DNA from: DAIOHQ01 sp036744635
GTDB taxonomy: Bacteria; Planctomycetota; Phycisphaerae; Tepidisphaerales; Tepidisphaeraceae
NCBI GenBank assembly: GCA_036744635.1
Contig: DAIOHQ010000004.1
Span: 1-48,192, forward strand
Direction of reading: 5' to 3'
DNA length: 48,192 nt
Shown here in pieces: positions 7,939 through 16,148 of this stretch (its first letter is position 1; each line of letters starts with the position of its first letter). Both the position numbers and the translations under genes were made by a program. The notes under the pieces are model-generated. The model did no database searches. It saw nothing but the letters and a program-made list of their open reading frames with translations, and was not told the DNA's origin.

Positions 7939-9417
7939 ATGGGCTTACAGGTGCGTGTCTATCACTCGCTGGGCGACAAGATCGTCGATCTGGCGGTTCG
8001 CGATGTGGAAAATCCGCTTATCATTGGCCGGGCCAGCGGCTCGGACGTGCAGATTCCCTCCACCAACGTGTCGCGCCGCCACTGCGTGCTGTTCGTGCAT
8101 GAAGGGCGCTGGGTGGTGCAGGACGCCGGGAGCAGCACCGGCACGTTTCTCAATGGCGAACGTCTTGGCGCACCGGCTTTTTTGAGCGCTGGGGATGTCA
8201 TTTCCCTGGGGGCCGAGCCAAATCCCCCCATGCTGGTGATCGATCCCGAAGCGGCGGCCGCCGCCGAGGGCGCCAATGCCGGGCCCCAAGAGCAGGAAGC
8301 GGATGAATGGGCGGCTGCCGCACCGACGGCCAGCCAGTGGCTCTCCGAACATCCGGAGGATGCACAGGCAGAGTTGGGCGGCTACGAAAGCGACGCCCAG
8401 CCGCAGCCGGAGTTGTACGATGATGCCCCCGCAGAGGAAGCCTTTGCCCGTTCGGCGGCCCCGCCGCCGGTCCTGGCGGGGACATCCGATGTATCTCCGG
8501 AATACTCCATGGCCGGGGCAGACCAGACAGATCCCGCCCCCGACGACGCCTGGATGGGCGCTGGCAGCGCACGGCGCTCCAAACGCTATTACGTCCCCAA
8601 GCAGCAAGGCGCATCCGCCCAGATGATCGCGATAGGCGCAGTGATCGCGGTAATCATCGTCGTGATTACCATTGTCGTGGTGTCAAATTCCAACGATGAG
8701 CCCGCGCCTCCGCCGGTCGCCGCCGTTCCCAATCCCAATCCCATCCCGATGGAGGAGAACAAGAACCTTCGCAAGAGCAAGATTTTTTCAGACGATGCCG
8801 CCGTGGTGAGACCAAAGGTCAAGCCCGCGGTTCACACCGACACACCGGCCGCCAACCCCGATGCAATCCCCGCCACCCAGGCCGACAATACCACCGACGC
8901 CGGCGATGCCGCAAAGCCCGAGGAGGATCCGGAATGGGAAAAGATTCTCGATGCCCGCCAGGTTTCCAAGCCCGGCGTGGCCCTCGCTCTCTTCGACAAC
9001 TATCGCCTTACCTATGAAGGGAAGCACAAGAAGGACCTCGATGACATGACCGAGGAAGTGCTCGACCGGCTCTGGTGGGAGCGCATCGTGGAGTTGTGCA
9101 AAATGCGGGATGAGTCCAACTTCAAGGTGCGTGAGGCGATCCGCAATTTCAATGAGTCCCAGGACTCGCAGTACAAGGCCGGCTACACCCGCGACCGGCA
9201 GCAGGCCGAGAAGAAAACCGAGATTGCCGTGGATGATCTAAAAATGATGGGCTATCCCGCCGACGTGAAGCTCGAGCAGGATGATCTGTACAATTCCGAA
9301 AAAAAGGCCGAGCTGCGTGGCCAGCGCGATGACAAAAAGTATCACGACTGGAGCCGGCGCGTGCTCGGATCGATTCGCCGAACCCATGGCGCCCTGCCGT
9401 GGGATGGATCGCGCTAA
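7939..9417 (+). CDS. FHA-domain protein with one transmembrane helix
   Basis: A 492-aa protein. An N-terminal FHA phosphothreonine-binding domain (about residues 5-95) has the full signature: GR at 30-31, SRRH at 45-48 and NG at 72-73. An acidic Ala/Pro/Gln-rich linker follows. One strongly hydrophobic helix (about 226-247) is followed by a Pro/Asp-rich spacer and then a charged helical C-terminal region (about 330-490) with many Lys and Glu. The FHA domain is therefore probably cytoplasmic and the C-terminal part outside, reading Ser/Thr kinase signals. The start ATG is preceded by GAGGTGG. The aroF gene follows after 30 nt. Confidence 0.8.
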   Translation: MGLQVRVYHSLGDKIVDLAVRDVENPLIIGRASGSDVQIPSTNVSRRHCVLFVHEGRWVVQDAGSSTGTFLNGERLGAPAFLSAGDVISLGAEPNPPMLVIDPEAAAAAEGANAGPQEQEADEWAAAAPTASQWLSEHPEDAQAELGGYESDAQPQPELYDDAPAEEAFARSAAPPPVLAGTSDVSPEYSMAGADQTDPAPDDAWMGAGSARRSKRYYVPKQQGASAQMIAIGAVIAVIIVVITIVVVSNSNDEPAPPPVAAVPNPNPIPMEENKNLRKSKIFSDDAAVVRPKVKPAVHTDTPAANPDAIPATQADNTTDAGDAAKPEEDPEWEKILDARQVSKPGVALALFDNYRLTYEGKHKKDLDDMTEEVLDRLWWERIVELCKMRDESNFKVREAIRNFNESQDSQYKAGYTRDRQQAEKKTEIAVDDLKMMGYPADVKLEQDDLYNSEKKAELRGQRDDKKYHDWSRRVLGSIRRTHGALPWDGSR

Positions 9418-9447
9418 TGTGCGGGTGTCTGCACCGGGAAAATCAGC

Positions 9448-10461
9448 ATGCTCATCGTGATGAAGCAGGATGCCACGCGGAATCAGATCGAGGGCGTCTG
9501 CGCCCGCATCCGCGAGGCCGGCTTCGAGCCCCATGAGATTCCCGGCGCCATGCGCACCGCAGTAGGCATTACCGGCAATCAGGGCGCCGTCTCGATTGAA
9601 CTATTCCAGCACCTGCCCGGCGTCAGCGAGTGCGTCCCGATCAGCAAGCCCTACAAGCTTGTCAGCCGGGAGGTGAAGCCGGACAGCACGGTTGTCGAAG
9701 TGCGCGGGGCGCGCATCGGCAATGGCGGTTTGAGCATCATGGCCGGGCCATGCTCGGTGGAATCGCGCGAGCAGGTCATGCGCTCGGCCGAGGCCGTGGC
9801 CGCCAGCGGAGCCAGATGGTTTCGCGGCGGCGCTTTCAAGCCGCGCACCAGCCCGTACGTCTTTCAAGGCCTCAAGGAAGAAGGATTGCGGCTGCTGGAC
9901 GAGGTGAAGCAGAAATTCGATCTGCGCATCGTCACGGAAGTCAAAGATACCGAAACCATGCCGGCGGTGGCGCAGGTGGCGGATGTGCTGCAGATCGGCG
10001 CCCGCAACATGCAGAACTATTCGCTGCTCGAAGCCGCCGGGCGGCAGCGCAAGCCGGTTCTCCTGAAGCGCGGCCTCAGCGCCACCCTGCAGGAACTGTT
10101 CATGGCCGCGGAATACCTGCTGGCGATGGGAAACTACCAGGTGATCCTCTGCGAGCGCGGCATCCGCACCTTCGAAACCATGACCCGCAATACCTTCGAT
10201 TTGTCTGCCGTGGTGATGATGAAGCACCACTCGCATCTGCCGGTGGTGGCCGACCCGTCACACGGCGTCGGCATCGACTGGGCTGTCCCCGCCCTCGCCC
10301 GTGCCGCCGTCGCGGCCGGTGCTGATGGAGTGATGATCGAAACCCATCCCGATCCCGATCACGCCCTCTCCGATGGCCAGCAATCCCTCAATCTCCAGCA
10401 ATATGGCGCACTGGCTGGCGAGCTTCGCGCCCTTTCCGAATGGCTGCGCGGCAGACGATAA
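9448..10461 (+). CDS. aroF: 3-deoxy-7-phosphoheptulonate (DAHP) synthase, type I beta
   Basis: Condenses phosphoenolpyruvate and erythrose 4-phosphate, the first step of the shikimate pathway. The protein is 337 aa. An N-terminal ferredoxin-like regulatory domain (residues 1-70, MLIVMKQDATRNQIEGV) is fused to the KDO8P-synthase-like barrel, as in Thermotoga DAHP synthase. Catalytic landmarks are AGPCSVES, RGGAFKPRTSPY, IGARNMQNY, LLKRG, CERGIRTFE and DPSHGVGID, and the C-terminal metal loop ETHPDPDHALSDGQQSL. The N-terminal domain usually confers feedback inhibition by an aromatic amino acid. The gene is probably cotranscribed with the FHA gene upstream. Confidence 0.96.
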   Translation: MLIVMKQDATRNQIEGVCARIREAGFEPHEIPGAMRTAVGITGNQGAVSIELFQHLPGVSECVPISKPYKLVSREVKPDSTVVEVRGARIGNGGLSIMAGPCSVESREQVMRSAEAVAASGARWFRGGAFKPRTSPYVFQGLKEEGLRLLDEVKQKFDLRIVTEVKDTETMPAVAQVADVLQIGARNMQNYSLLEAAGRQRKPVLLKRGLSATLQELFMAAEYLLAMGNYQVILCERGIRTFETMTRNTFDLSAVVMMKHHSHLPVVADPSHGVGIDWAVPALARAAVAAGADGVMIETHPDPDHALSDGQQSLNLQQYGALAGELRALSEWLRGRR

Positions 10462-10475
10462 CGCACGCGCGTTCT

Positions 10476-10916
10476 TCAAACCCTCCCATAAATGTAGTCG
10501 TTCAAGAAGTGAATCGTCGCTTCCTGATTGGTGGTGTTGAAAGCGTTGACGTCGCCGATCGAAACCAGCCCTAGAAGCTGGCCCTCTTCATCGCAGACCG
10601 GCAGATGCCGGATGCGCTTGTTCTTCATGATCGTCATGACTTCCTCGAGATCCGTCTGCGGCGGGGCGCAGATGACTTCGCGGGTCATTACGTTTCCCAC
10701 CGTGATCTGGGCGGGGTTCTTTTGCTCCGCCACCACCCGGCGCAGCACGTCGCGCTCCGTGAAAATCCCCACGATGCGATCATCGTGCGTCACCACCAGG
10801 GCGCCGATCTTGTGGTGGTTCATCTTCTGCGTCGCGTCGAGCACCGTGGTCGTCGCGGAGATCTTATGAATGACGTTCTCCCCTTTGGCGGTGAGGATAT
10901 CATGAACAGTGGGCAT
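10476..10916 (-). CDS. Twin-CBS-domain protein
   Basis: A 146-aa protein made of two CBS motifs, about residues 10-65 (VIHKISATTTVLDATQKM to GIFTERDVLRRV) and 78-135 (VMTREVICAPPQTDLEEVM to LVSIGDVN). CBS pairs of this type bind adenine nucleotides and often act as stand-alone energy sensors. No other domain is present. The ATG at 10916 is supported by AAGGAG with a 6-nt spacer. The gene is convergent with aroF and divergent from der. Confidence 0.88.
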   Translation of the reverse strand: MPTVHDILTAKGENVIHKISATTTVLDATQKMNHHKIGALVVTHDDRIVGIFTERDVLRRVVAEQKNPAQITVGNVMTREVICAPPQTDLEEVMTIMKNKRIRHLPVCDEEGQLLGLVSIGDVNAFNTTNQEATIHFLNDYIYGRV

Positions 10917-10972
10917 TGCGGACTCCTTGAAATGCGAACAACTGCGCTGGCCGACATGGAACGCGAACACTG

Positions 10973-11002
10973 TTTATATGCCGACGACCATGCCGATTGC
11001 AA
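10973..11002 (-). promoter_or_regulatory. Candidate sigma-70 promoter of the CBS gene
   Basis: On the minus strand TTGCAA (10997-11002) and TATAAA (10973-10978) are 18 nt apart, about 57 nt before the start codon. Visual assignment only. Confidence 0.35.
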
Positions 11003-11078
11003 TATTGTGAAAAGATTATCGAAGTTGAGATTTGTCCGTTGTCCGTGGTCCGTTGCATTCCGATCCCTCCCGCCGACA

Positions 11079-12647
11079 ATGGCGAACATGTCTTCCATGC
11101 CCGTGATCGCGATTGTTGGCCGGCCGAACGTCGGCAAAAGCAGCTTGTTGAACGCCCTGGTCGGAAGGCGCATCAGCATCGTCCAGGACATGCCGGGCGT
11201 CACCCGCGACCGTGTTTCCACGCCGCTGCGCGTGGGCGACCGCTACGTCGAACTGGTCGATACCGGCGGCTACGGCTTCGTCGATCCCGATCAGCTTACC
11301 GAGCACATTACCCATCAGATCGACCTGGCCATGGCGCGGGCCGATCTGGTGCTCTTCATCGTCGACTGCCAGGATGGCCGCACCAGCGCCGATGAGCAGA
11401 TCGCATCCCTGCTGCGGCGGCGAAACATCAAGGCGGTGCTGGTGGCCAACAAGGCCGACGGCCCCAACCTCGACACCGTGCTCGGCGACTTCGCCCGCCT
11501 CGGCCTTGGCACGCCCATCGGCGTCTCCGCCCTGCGCGACCGCAATCTCGATCAGGTTCTTGCCGCCATCGAAAAGAACGTCGACCTGTCGAAGGCTCCC
11601 GAAGGCATGACAGCGCCGCAGATGATGCTGGCCATCGTCGGCAAGCGCAACGCCGGGAAATCGACGCTGGTGAACGCGGTGGCCGGCCTCTACGAAGGCG
11701 ATCCTGAGCGGGTGATCGTCTCCGAAGTCCCCGGCACCACCCGCGACAGCATCGACGTGCGCTTCGACAAGGACGGCAAGACGCTTGTGGTCATCGACAC
11801 CGCCGGCGTGCGCAAAAAGAAGCACATGATGACCAACGACATCGAGTTCTACAGCTTCCACCGCGCCCAGCGCTCCATCCGCCGCGCCGATGTCGTGCTG
11901 ATGCTCATCGACGGCACCGAACCGGTCAGCGAGCCGGAGAAAAAGCTCGTGCAGTACATCGCCGAGGAGTTCAAGCCGGTCGTGCTGGTGGTGAACAAGT
12001 GGGACCTGACCAAGGCCAAGGTGCGCGAGCTCCGCGCCGGCAAGAAGACCGACGACAAAGAAGGCGAAGACACCCCCGCTGAGGCGAAGAAACGCCAGAA
12101 GAAGGAAAAGCCCGTCACCGACGAAGATTTGATGGAAGAATACAAGGAATATCTCGACGTCGAGTTGCGCCACGTCGATTACGCCCCCATCGCGTTCATC
12201 ACCGCCAAAGACGGGCGCAACGTGCAGTCGGTGCTCGACCTGGCGGCGGGCCTGTTCAAGCAGGCCAACACGCGCATCACCACCGGCCAGCTCAACCGCG
12301 TGATCCGCCAGATCCTGCAGGAACGCGTCCCCAGCACCCCCAGCGGCCGCAGGGCGCGGATCTATTACGCCACCCAGATCGACACCGCCCCGCCGACGAT
12401 CGTGCTCTTCGTCAACAATCCCGCCTATCTCAATGAGACCTACCAGCGGTTTATCATCAACCGATTCCGCGAGCTGCTGCCCTACGCCGAAGTACCGATG
12501 CGCCTGATCATCCGCCCGCGCAGCGAGCGCGGCGGCGGCGCCGCCTCCCTCGAGCAGGTAAGCGAACAGGATATCGAGGAGGCGTTTGCCGAAGAAGATA
12601 CCCCAAAGGCGTCGCCCAAGCAGAGAAAGCGCCGACAGGCGCCATAG
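11079..12647 (+). CDS. der: Ribosome-assembly GTPase Der (EngA)
   Basis: Tandem GTPase needed for 50S subunit maturation. The 522-aa protein has a first G domain (GRPNVGKSS, DTGG, NKAD), a second G domain (GKRNAGKST, DTAG, NKWD) and the C-terminal KH-like domain, followed by a basic tail rich in Lys and Arg. After NKWD of the second domain there is an insertion of about 42 residues, highly charged (GKKTDDKEGED and KKRQKKEKP), not found in E. coli Der. Three closely spaced in-frame ATGs (11079, 11088, 11097) are possible starts. No clear ribosome binding site discriminates between them, so the first is given. Confidence 0.95.
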   Translation: MANMSSMPVIAIVGRPNVGKSSLLNALVGRRISIVQDMPGVTRDRVSTPLRVGDRYVELVDTGGYGFVDPDQLTEHITHQIDLAMARADLVLFIVDCQDGRTSADEQIASLLRRRNIKAVLVANKADGPNLDTVLGDFARLGLGTPIGVSALRDRNLDQVLAAIEKNVDLSKAPEGMTAPQMMLAIVGKRNAGKSTLVNAVAGLYEGDPERVIVSEVPGTTRDSIDVRFDKDGKTLVVIDTAGVRKKKHMMTNDIEFYSFHRAQRSIRRADVVLMLIDGTEPVSEPEKKLVQYIAEEFKPVVLVVNKWDLTKAKVRELRAGKKTDDKEGEDTPAEAKKRQKKEKPVTDEDLMEEYKEYLDVELRHVDYAPIAFITAKDGRNVQSVLDLAAGLFKQANTRITTGQLNRVIRQILQERVPSTPSGRRARIYYATQIDTAPPTIVLFVNNPAYLNETYQRFIINRFRELLPYAEVPMRLIIRPRSERGGGAASLEQVSEQDIEEAFAEEDTPKASPKQRKRRQAP

Positions 12648-12685
12648 AGCATGATAGGTTCAGCGGTCATATTTTGATTTGGTGG

Positions 12686-12737
12686 GGCGGACATTCTTGT
12701 CTGCCATGGCTGAATGAGAGGCAGGTGTACTCACCTG
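12686..12737. terminator. Two hairpins between convergent genes
   Basis: Stem GGCGGACA/TGTCTGCC with loop TTCT at 12686-12705 (one G-T pair), then CAGGTG/CACCTG with loop TACT at 12722-12737. They lie between the ends of der and the gene at 12754-14556, so they may end both transcripts. Neither has a clear T-run. Confidence 0.45.
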
Positions 12738-12753
12738 TCCGAATCCGGCCATA

Positions 12754-14556
12754 TCACGGAAGCATCTGGGTATCCCCGGCGAAATGTTCGCCCACACCCG
12801 CTTCAGTATCGCGCACGCGGCGGACGCCATCGGGAAAATCGATCTGTTCCAGTTCCCCATCGCCTTTGAAATACCACCTGCTGATCTCGCCGCTGCCGTT
12901 CACCTGCACCTTCAGGCAGCGCATCGGCGCATTCTCGCCGGCTATCGTGCGCGGCTCTTCCTCGGTGGGCTCAATGCGCAGCCTCAGCAGCTCGGCGTTC
13001 AACCGCTGCTCGTAGCCGATGAACGACTCCGTCTGCACCAGCATCGGCGCCGACGATACCCGCGACAGAATCAGCGGCAGCCATCCGCCGGGAAGAAAAT
13101 CCTTCGGCATTGGCGGGCCGTCCTTCCCGTCGATCTTTCTATCGGCGATGACGAACTTCTGCGAGATCGACGGCACCCAGTTGATCTCCCGCTCCCCCAT
13201 CTCGGAGATCGTCAGGCTCATCGCGTACGTCCGCCAGTCATCGTCGCTGGCGAACATCTGCACGCTCTGCAACCCCTTGCGATATTCTCCCCGCCATTTC
13301 GTGATCCGCTTGCCGGTGAACTTGTTGGACGACTCGCGATAAACGGTGTTCGACCAGCCGATCACGTGCGAAGCCGTCTCGCTGTACCAGAGCCACCACT
13401 CATCATCCCGCCCCTCCGGCAGGAGTTTCCCCAATCCCTGTTCCGTGAACTTCTCCACCTCATCCGTCCCCGCCTTCTGCAGCGCCTCCAGCTCGGATTC
13501 CTCCGAGAATTGCGCCTTGGCCGAAATCTCCTCCCACGCCGCGTCATACACTTCCGCATCCTCCGCGTCGCTGCCATGAAAGATTACCAGCAGGGCCTGC
13601 CCGTTCTCCGCCGCCAGCAGATGCGCCCGCGCCGGGAACCAGCCTGCGTCCCCCGGCACGCCCGGCGGATCGATTCGCCAGCGGCGCTCCCCTTCGGTGC
13701 GCGGAGTCCCCTTCTGCCAGCGCGGATCGTGCAGCGTCAGCATTCCCAGCACCGACTGCGGCCGAGCGTCCAGCAGCAGGCACGGAATCAACTCTGCCGA
13801 TACCCAGTGATGCGCATCCGCCGTATACAGGAGCTGCCGTGATGTGCGGTTCAAATCCGCCTGCGGAATGATCGTAAATGCGCCGGGAACGGCCAGGTGC
13901 GTCCCCCCCGCCAGTTCCAGTTCCCCGCCATGCTGATCCTGCAGCCGCTCGCCGCCAATAATCATCTTCTCGCCAACCTCCTGAACCAGGCGGCGGTCCG
14001 GTTCATTCAGCGGCCCGGGGCCTTGCAGGGAGATCAGGATCACCTGCCGCGAAGGCAGCACCGTGCAGGCGAGAATTTCCTCGCGTGAAACCAACTCGCC
14101 CCGCACCCGGGTGATCCGCTCGCCGGCCACCAGAACGCCCGGCCAGCCGTCGATCTTGCAGGATGTCACCTTCGGCCCGTCTTCGGCATTGTCAATCCTG
14201 ATCTCCCCGCTGCGCCACAGGACGCTGCGCATGAGATATTCCAGCGGCGAAATGAACTCGTTCACGCGCTCGCGCTCAATCGCAATCGTCCGCGCTGACT
14301 GCCGCGGCCCTGGTTCAACCGCCTGCACGACCACGTGCCCCCCTGCCTCTCCTTCCCCCACGGTCACCGTCCATTTTTTCGGCAGTGAAATGTCCAGGTT
14401 GCCATACGATTCCCCCGCCTTCAGCTCAATTCGTGAAACCCTCGCCCGCTGCCGATCCACAAACGCCGCCAAGCCAATGGTGGCGCCAAGAATCGCCCAC
14501 ATCACCGCCTGCATCGCGATCCGCCGCCAGCGAGGATATTGCCAGGACTTGGCCAT
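12754..14556 (-). CDS. Membrane-anchored protein of unknown function (600 aa)
   Basis: I do not recognise a family. A basic start (MAKSWQYPRWRR) is followed by one hydrophobic helix (about residues 14-33), then a 560-aa region presumably exported. That region is rich in Glu, Arg and Trp, with no Cys pattern or catalytic motif I can name. A middle segment (about 215-350) reads like a repeat of a substrate- or stress-response beta domain (GTHLAVPGAFTIIP, then WFPARAHLLAAENGQALLVIFHG). The C-terminal part (about 430-585) includes ISEMGEREINWVP and RCLKVQVNGSGEISRWYF. It is divergent from rrf2, with 161 nt between. Confidence 0.7.
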   Translation of the reverse strand: MAKSWQYPRWRRIAMQAVMWAILGATIGLAAFVDRQRARVSRIELKAGESYGNLDISLPKKWTVTVGEGEAGGHVVVQAVEPGPRQSARTIAIERERVNEFISPLEYLMRSVLWRSGEIRIDNAEDGPKVTSCKIDGWPGVLVAGERITRVRGELVSREEILACTVLPSRQVILISLQGPGPLNEPDRRLVQEVGEKMIIGGERLQDQHGGELELAGGTHLAVPGAFTIIPQADLNRTSRQLLYTADAHHWVSAELIPCLLLDARPQSVLGMLTLHDPRWQKGTPRTEGERRWRIDPPGVPGDAGWFPARAHLLAAENGQALLVIFHGSDAEDAEVYDAAWEEISAKAQFSEESELEALQKAGTDEVEKFTEQGLGKLLPEGRDDEWWLWYSETASHVIGWSNTVYRESSNKFTGKRITKWRGEYRKGLQSVQMFASDDDWRTYAMSLTISEMGEREINWVPSISQKFVIADRKIDGKDGPPMPKDFLPGGWLPLILSRVSSAPMLVQTESFIGYEQRLNAELLRLRIEPTEEEPRTIAGENAPMRCLKVQVNGSGEISRWYFKGDGELEQIDFPDGVRRVRDTEAGVGEHFAGDTQMLP

Positions 14557-14650
14557 CCCCGCATCTTACGCCCCGCCAGCAGATATTGCACCATGACCCC
14601 TGCCGACGTGGTCGCGTGAGTAGGGCCATTCGTTCGGGGGTGCGTCATGC

Positions 14651-14678
14651 TTGACGAGGGAGTTTGCGGGGATAAAAT
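14651..14678 (+). promoter_or_regulatory. Promoter of rrf2
   Basis: TTGACG (14651-14656) and TAAAAT (14673-14678) are separated by 16 nt, close to the sigma-70 consensus. The repeated box at 14677-14699 overlaps the end of the -10 and the expected start site, which suits repression. Confidence 0.6.
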
Positions 14679-14699
14679 GGATATATAGGTTCAGATATT
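14677..14699 (+). promoter_or_regulatory. Putative Rrf2 operator at rrf2
   Basis: A 23-nt box: ATGGATAT, two variable bases, AGGT, one variable base, CAGATAT, then T. It matches the box at 16097-16119 upstream of ric in 19 of 23 positions. The ends form an imperfect dyad (GATAT on both sides). Its position over the start site suggests autorepression. Confidence 0.65.
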
Positions 14700-14717
14700 G
14701 AGTTTGGAGAGAAAAAG

Positions 14718-15218
14718 ATGTTTTCGCAGACTTCGGATTATGCGCTGCGGGTGATTGTGTTGCTCGCCGGCCGGATCGGGGCGGTGGAGCAGGCGGCGAC
14801 CACCCGGCAGATCGCCCAGGCCACGCGCGTGCCGGAAGGATATCTCGCCAAGGTTCTGCAAAACCTGGTGCGCGCCGGCATGGTGAAATCCCAGCGTGGC
14901 CTGCACGGCGGCTTTGTCCTGGACCGCGATCCCGCGCAACTTACCGTCTTTGACGTCATCGAATCGGTCGAACCAGTTTCCCGCATCCGCACCTGCCCGC
15001 TTGGGTTGGCCGCGCATGGAACGCGCCTGTGTGCGCTGCATCGGCGGCTGGATGGCGCAATGGAACTGGTTGAGGCCGCGTTTCGAGACACAACCATTGC
15101 CGAGATTCTTTCGGACGCCTCAACCAAGGGGGGGAGCAAACCGTTGTGCGATGTCAGCAACGAAGATGAGCCGGTAAAAACATCGCGCACCATGACGCTT
15201 TCCATCACAAAGAAATGA
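14718..15218 (+). CDS. Rrf2-family transcriptional regulator
   Basis: Winged-helix repressor of the Rrf2 family (IscR, NsrR, RirA). The 166-aa protein begins MFSQTSDYALRVIVLLA. The recognition region is TTRQIAQATRVPEGYLAKVLQNLVRAGMVKSQRG (about residues 28-61), followed by the HGGFVLDRDPAQLTVFDVIESVEP core. Cys93 and Cys105 lie in RTCPLGLAAHGTRLCALHRRLD, where family members bind an Fe-S cluster. The third Cys usual in NsrR is absent from that stretch, and Cys144 lies further on. A purine-rich GGAGAGAAAAAG precedes the ATG. It faces ric, the Fe-S repair gene, and carries the same operator-like box. Confidence 0.9.
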   Translation: MFSQTSDYALRVIVLLAGRIGAVEQAATTRQIAQATRVPEGYLAKVLQNLVRAGMVKSQRGLHGGFVLDRDPAQLTVFDVIESVEPVSRIRTCPLGLAAHGTRLCALHRRLDGAMELVEAAFRDTTIAEILSDASTKGGSKPLCDVSNEDEPVKTSRTMTLSITKK

Positions 15219-15268
15219 CAGGCCAGCGTCATCGCGCGATGACGGGAAGCCCAAATCAGCAAACGACG

Positions 15269-15299
15269 CGGCCGCAGGAGTTTGAACCTTCTGCGGCCG
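15269..15299. terminator. Hairpin between rrf2 and ric
   Basis: Perfect 9-bp stem CGGCCGCAG/CTGCGGCCG with a 13-nt loop, midway between two convergent genes, so it may serve both. A 16-nt perfect palindrome (GTCATCGCGCGATGAC) also lies at 15228-15243. T-runs are weak on both sides. Confidence 0.5.
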
Positions 15300-15319
15300 A
15301 ATCGCTTCTTTGAGGGAGA

Positions 15320-16030
15320 CTATCGAGAGAGACCATCTTCCGCGGCAATTGCGCGGGGGAAGAGGATGTTGTTTTCCTTGTGGACGTGCTGGTGCATGTC
15401 GGCCTCGATCACCGCAAGGCCGTCCAGCATGGCGCGGTAGGTGTTGCAGGCGTCGGCCGGCGGAACGTAGCCATTGGTGAGGGCGCGCATCTTTTCCATC
15501 GCCGCCCCGGCGTGGTCGTGCTCGAGCATCATCATGCGGATCGGGTTGGCCACCGATCCACAGTGGGATTCCATCGCATCGCCGGAATCGATCTGGCGGC
15601 AGAGCGGGAAAAGAATCCGCTCTTCCTTCATCATGTGCGCTTCCAGCTCTTCCTTGAATTCAACGAACGTCGCCCGCACCGCCAGCAGGTCGGGATGGCG
15701 CTGGCCATGCACGGTTGCCACCTTGTCGGTCAGCCGGTCCAGCCGCGGGAACTCGGCCTTCAGCAGTGCGTGATGGGTGGATTGAATGTGATCCGCAAGT
15801 TCGGTGATGGTCGCCGCCGCCCAGTTCCGGCCGGACTCGCTCGTAGTGGTGTCCGCGGCCTGAATCTCCGCCAGAAGCTGCTGCGGATCGAGTCCCTTGT
15901 CCCGGCACGCCTCGCCCAGCGGCTTTTTGCCGCCGCAGCAATAATCGATGCCCAGGTTCTCGAACACGCGTGCCCTGCCCGGCCGCTCGACCACCAATTG
16001 CCCGACCGTCGCTTCCAAAGTAACACTCAT
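15320..16030 (-). CDS. ric: Iron-sulfur cluster repair di-iron protein (RIC/ScdA/YtfE type)
   Basis: Di-iron hemerythrin-like protein that restores Fe-S clusters damaged by nitric oxide or peroxide. The 236-aa protein has the N-terminal ScdA domain with IDYCCGGKKPL (Cys31-Cys32). The four-helix bundle follows with iron ligands visible in ELADHIQSTHH, HMMKEERILFP, MLEHDHAG and HQHVHKENNILFP, a pattern matching E. coli YtfE. The start ATG has AAAGGAG 8 nt upstream; a longer in-frame reading lacks family similarity. The candidate operator lies 67-89 nt upstream, which argues for control by the neighbouring Rrf2 protein. Confidence 0.93.
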   Translation of the reverse strand: MSVTLEATVGQLVVERPGRARVFENLGIDYCCGGKKPLGEACRDKGLDPQQLLAEIQAADTTTSESGRNWAAATITELADHIQSTHHALLKAEFPRLDRLTDKVATVHGQRHPDLLAVRATFVEFKEELEAHMMKEERILFPLCRQIDSGDAMESHCGSVANPIRMMMLEHDHAGAAMEKMRALTNGYVPPADACNTYRAMLDGLAVIEADMHQHVHKENNILFPRAIAAEDGLSR

Positions 16031-16079
16031 TGCGATCGCTCCTTTCAATCCCCCTAACACTCGTTGACTCAATGCGATA

Positions 16080-16107
16080 AGTGTAGCATCGACATTATGG
16101 ATATCAA
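16080..16107 (-). promoter_or_regulatory. Promoter of ric
   Basis: On the minus strand TTGATA (16102-16107) and TACACT (16080-16085) are 16 nt apart. The -35 lies inside the repeated operator-like box, so a bound repressor would block polymerase. Confidence 0.5.
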
Positions 16108-16119
16108 GGTCCAGATATC
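16097..16119 (-). promoter_or_regulatory. Putative Rrf2 operator at ric
   Basis: Second copy of the 23-nt box found at 14677-14699. Read on the plus strand it is ATGGATAT, CA, AGGT, C, CAGATAT, C. The outer parts contain GATATC twice, separated by 8 nt. It covers the -35 of the ric promoter. Confidence 0.65.
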
Positions 16120-16148
16120 TTTTTATAAGATTTTCTTGCTCGTCGAGG

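Noticed and set aside
11016..12173. Long open frame (385 codons) on the minus strand opposite der
   Set aside because: It is in the shadow of a clear GTPase gene, is rich in His, Gln and Ala without domains, and has no ribosome binding site.
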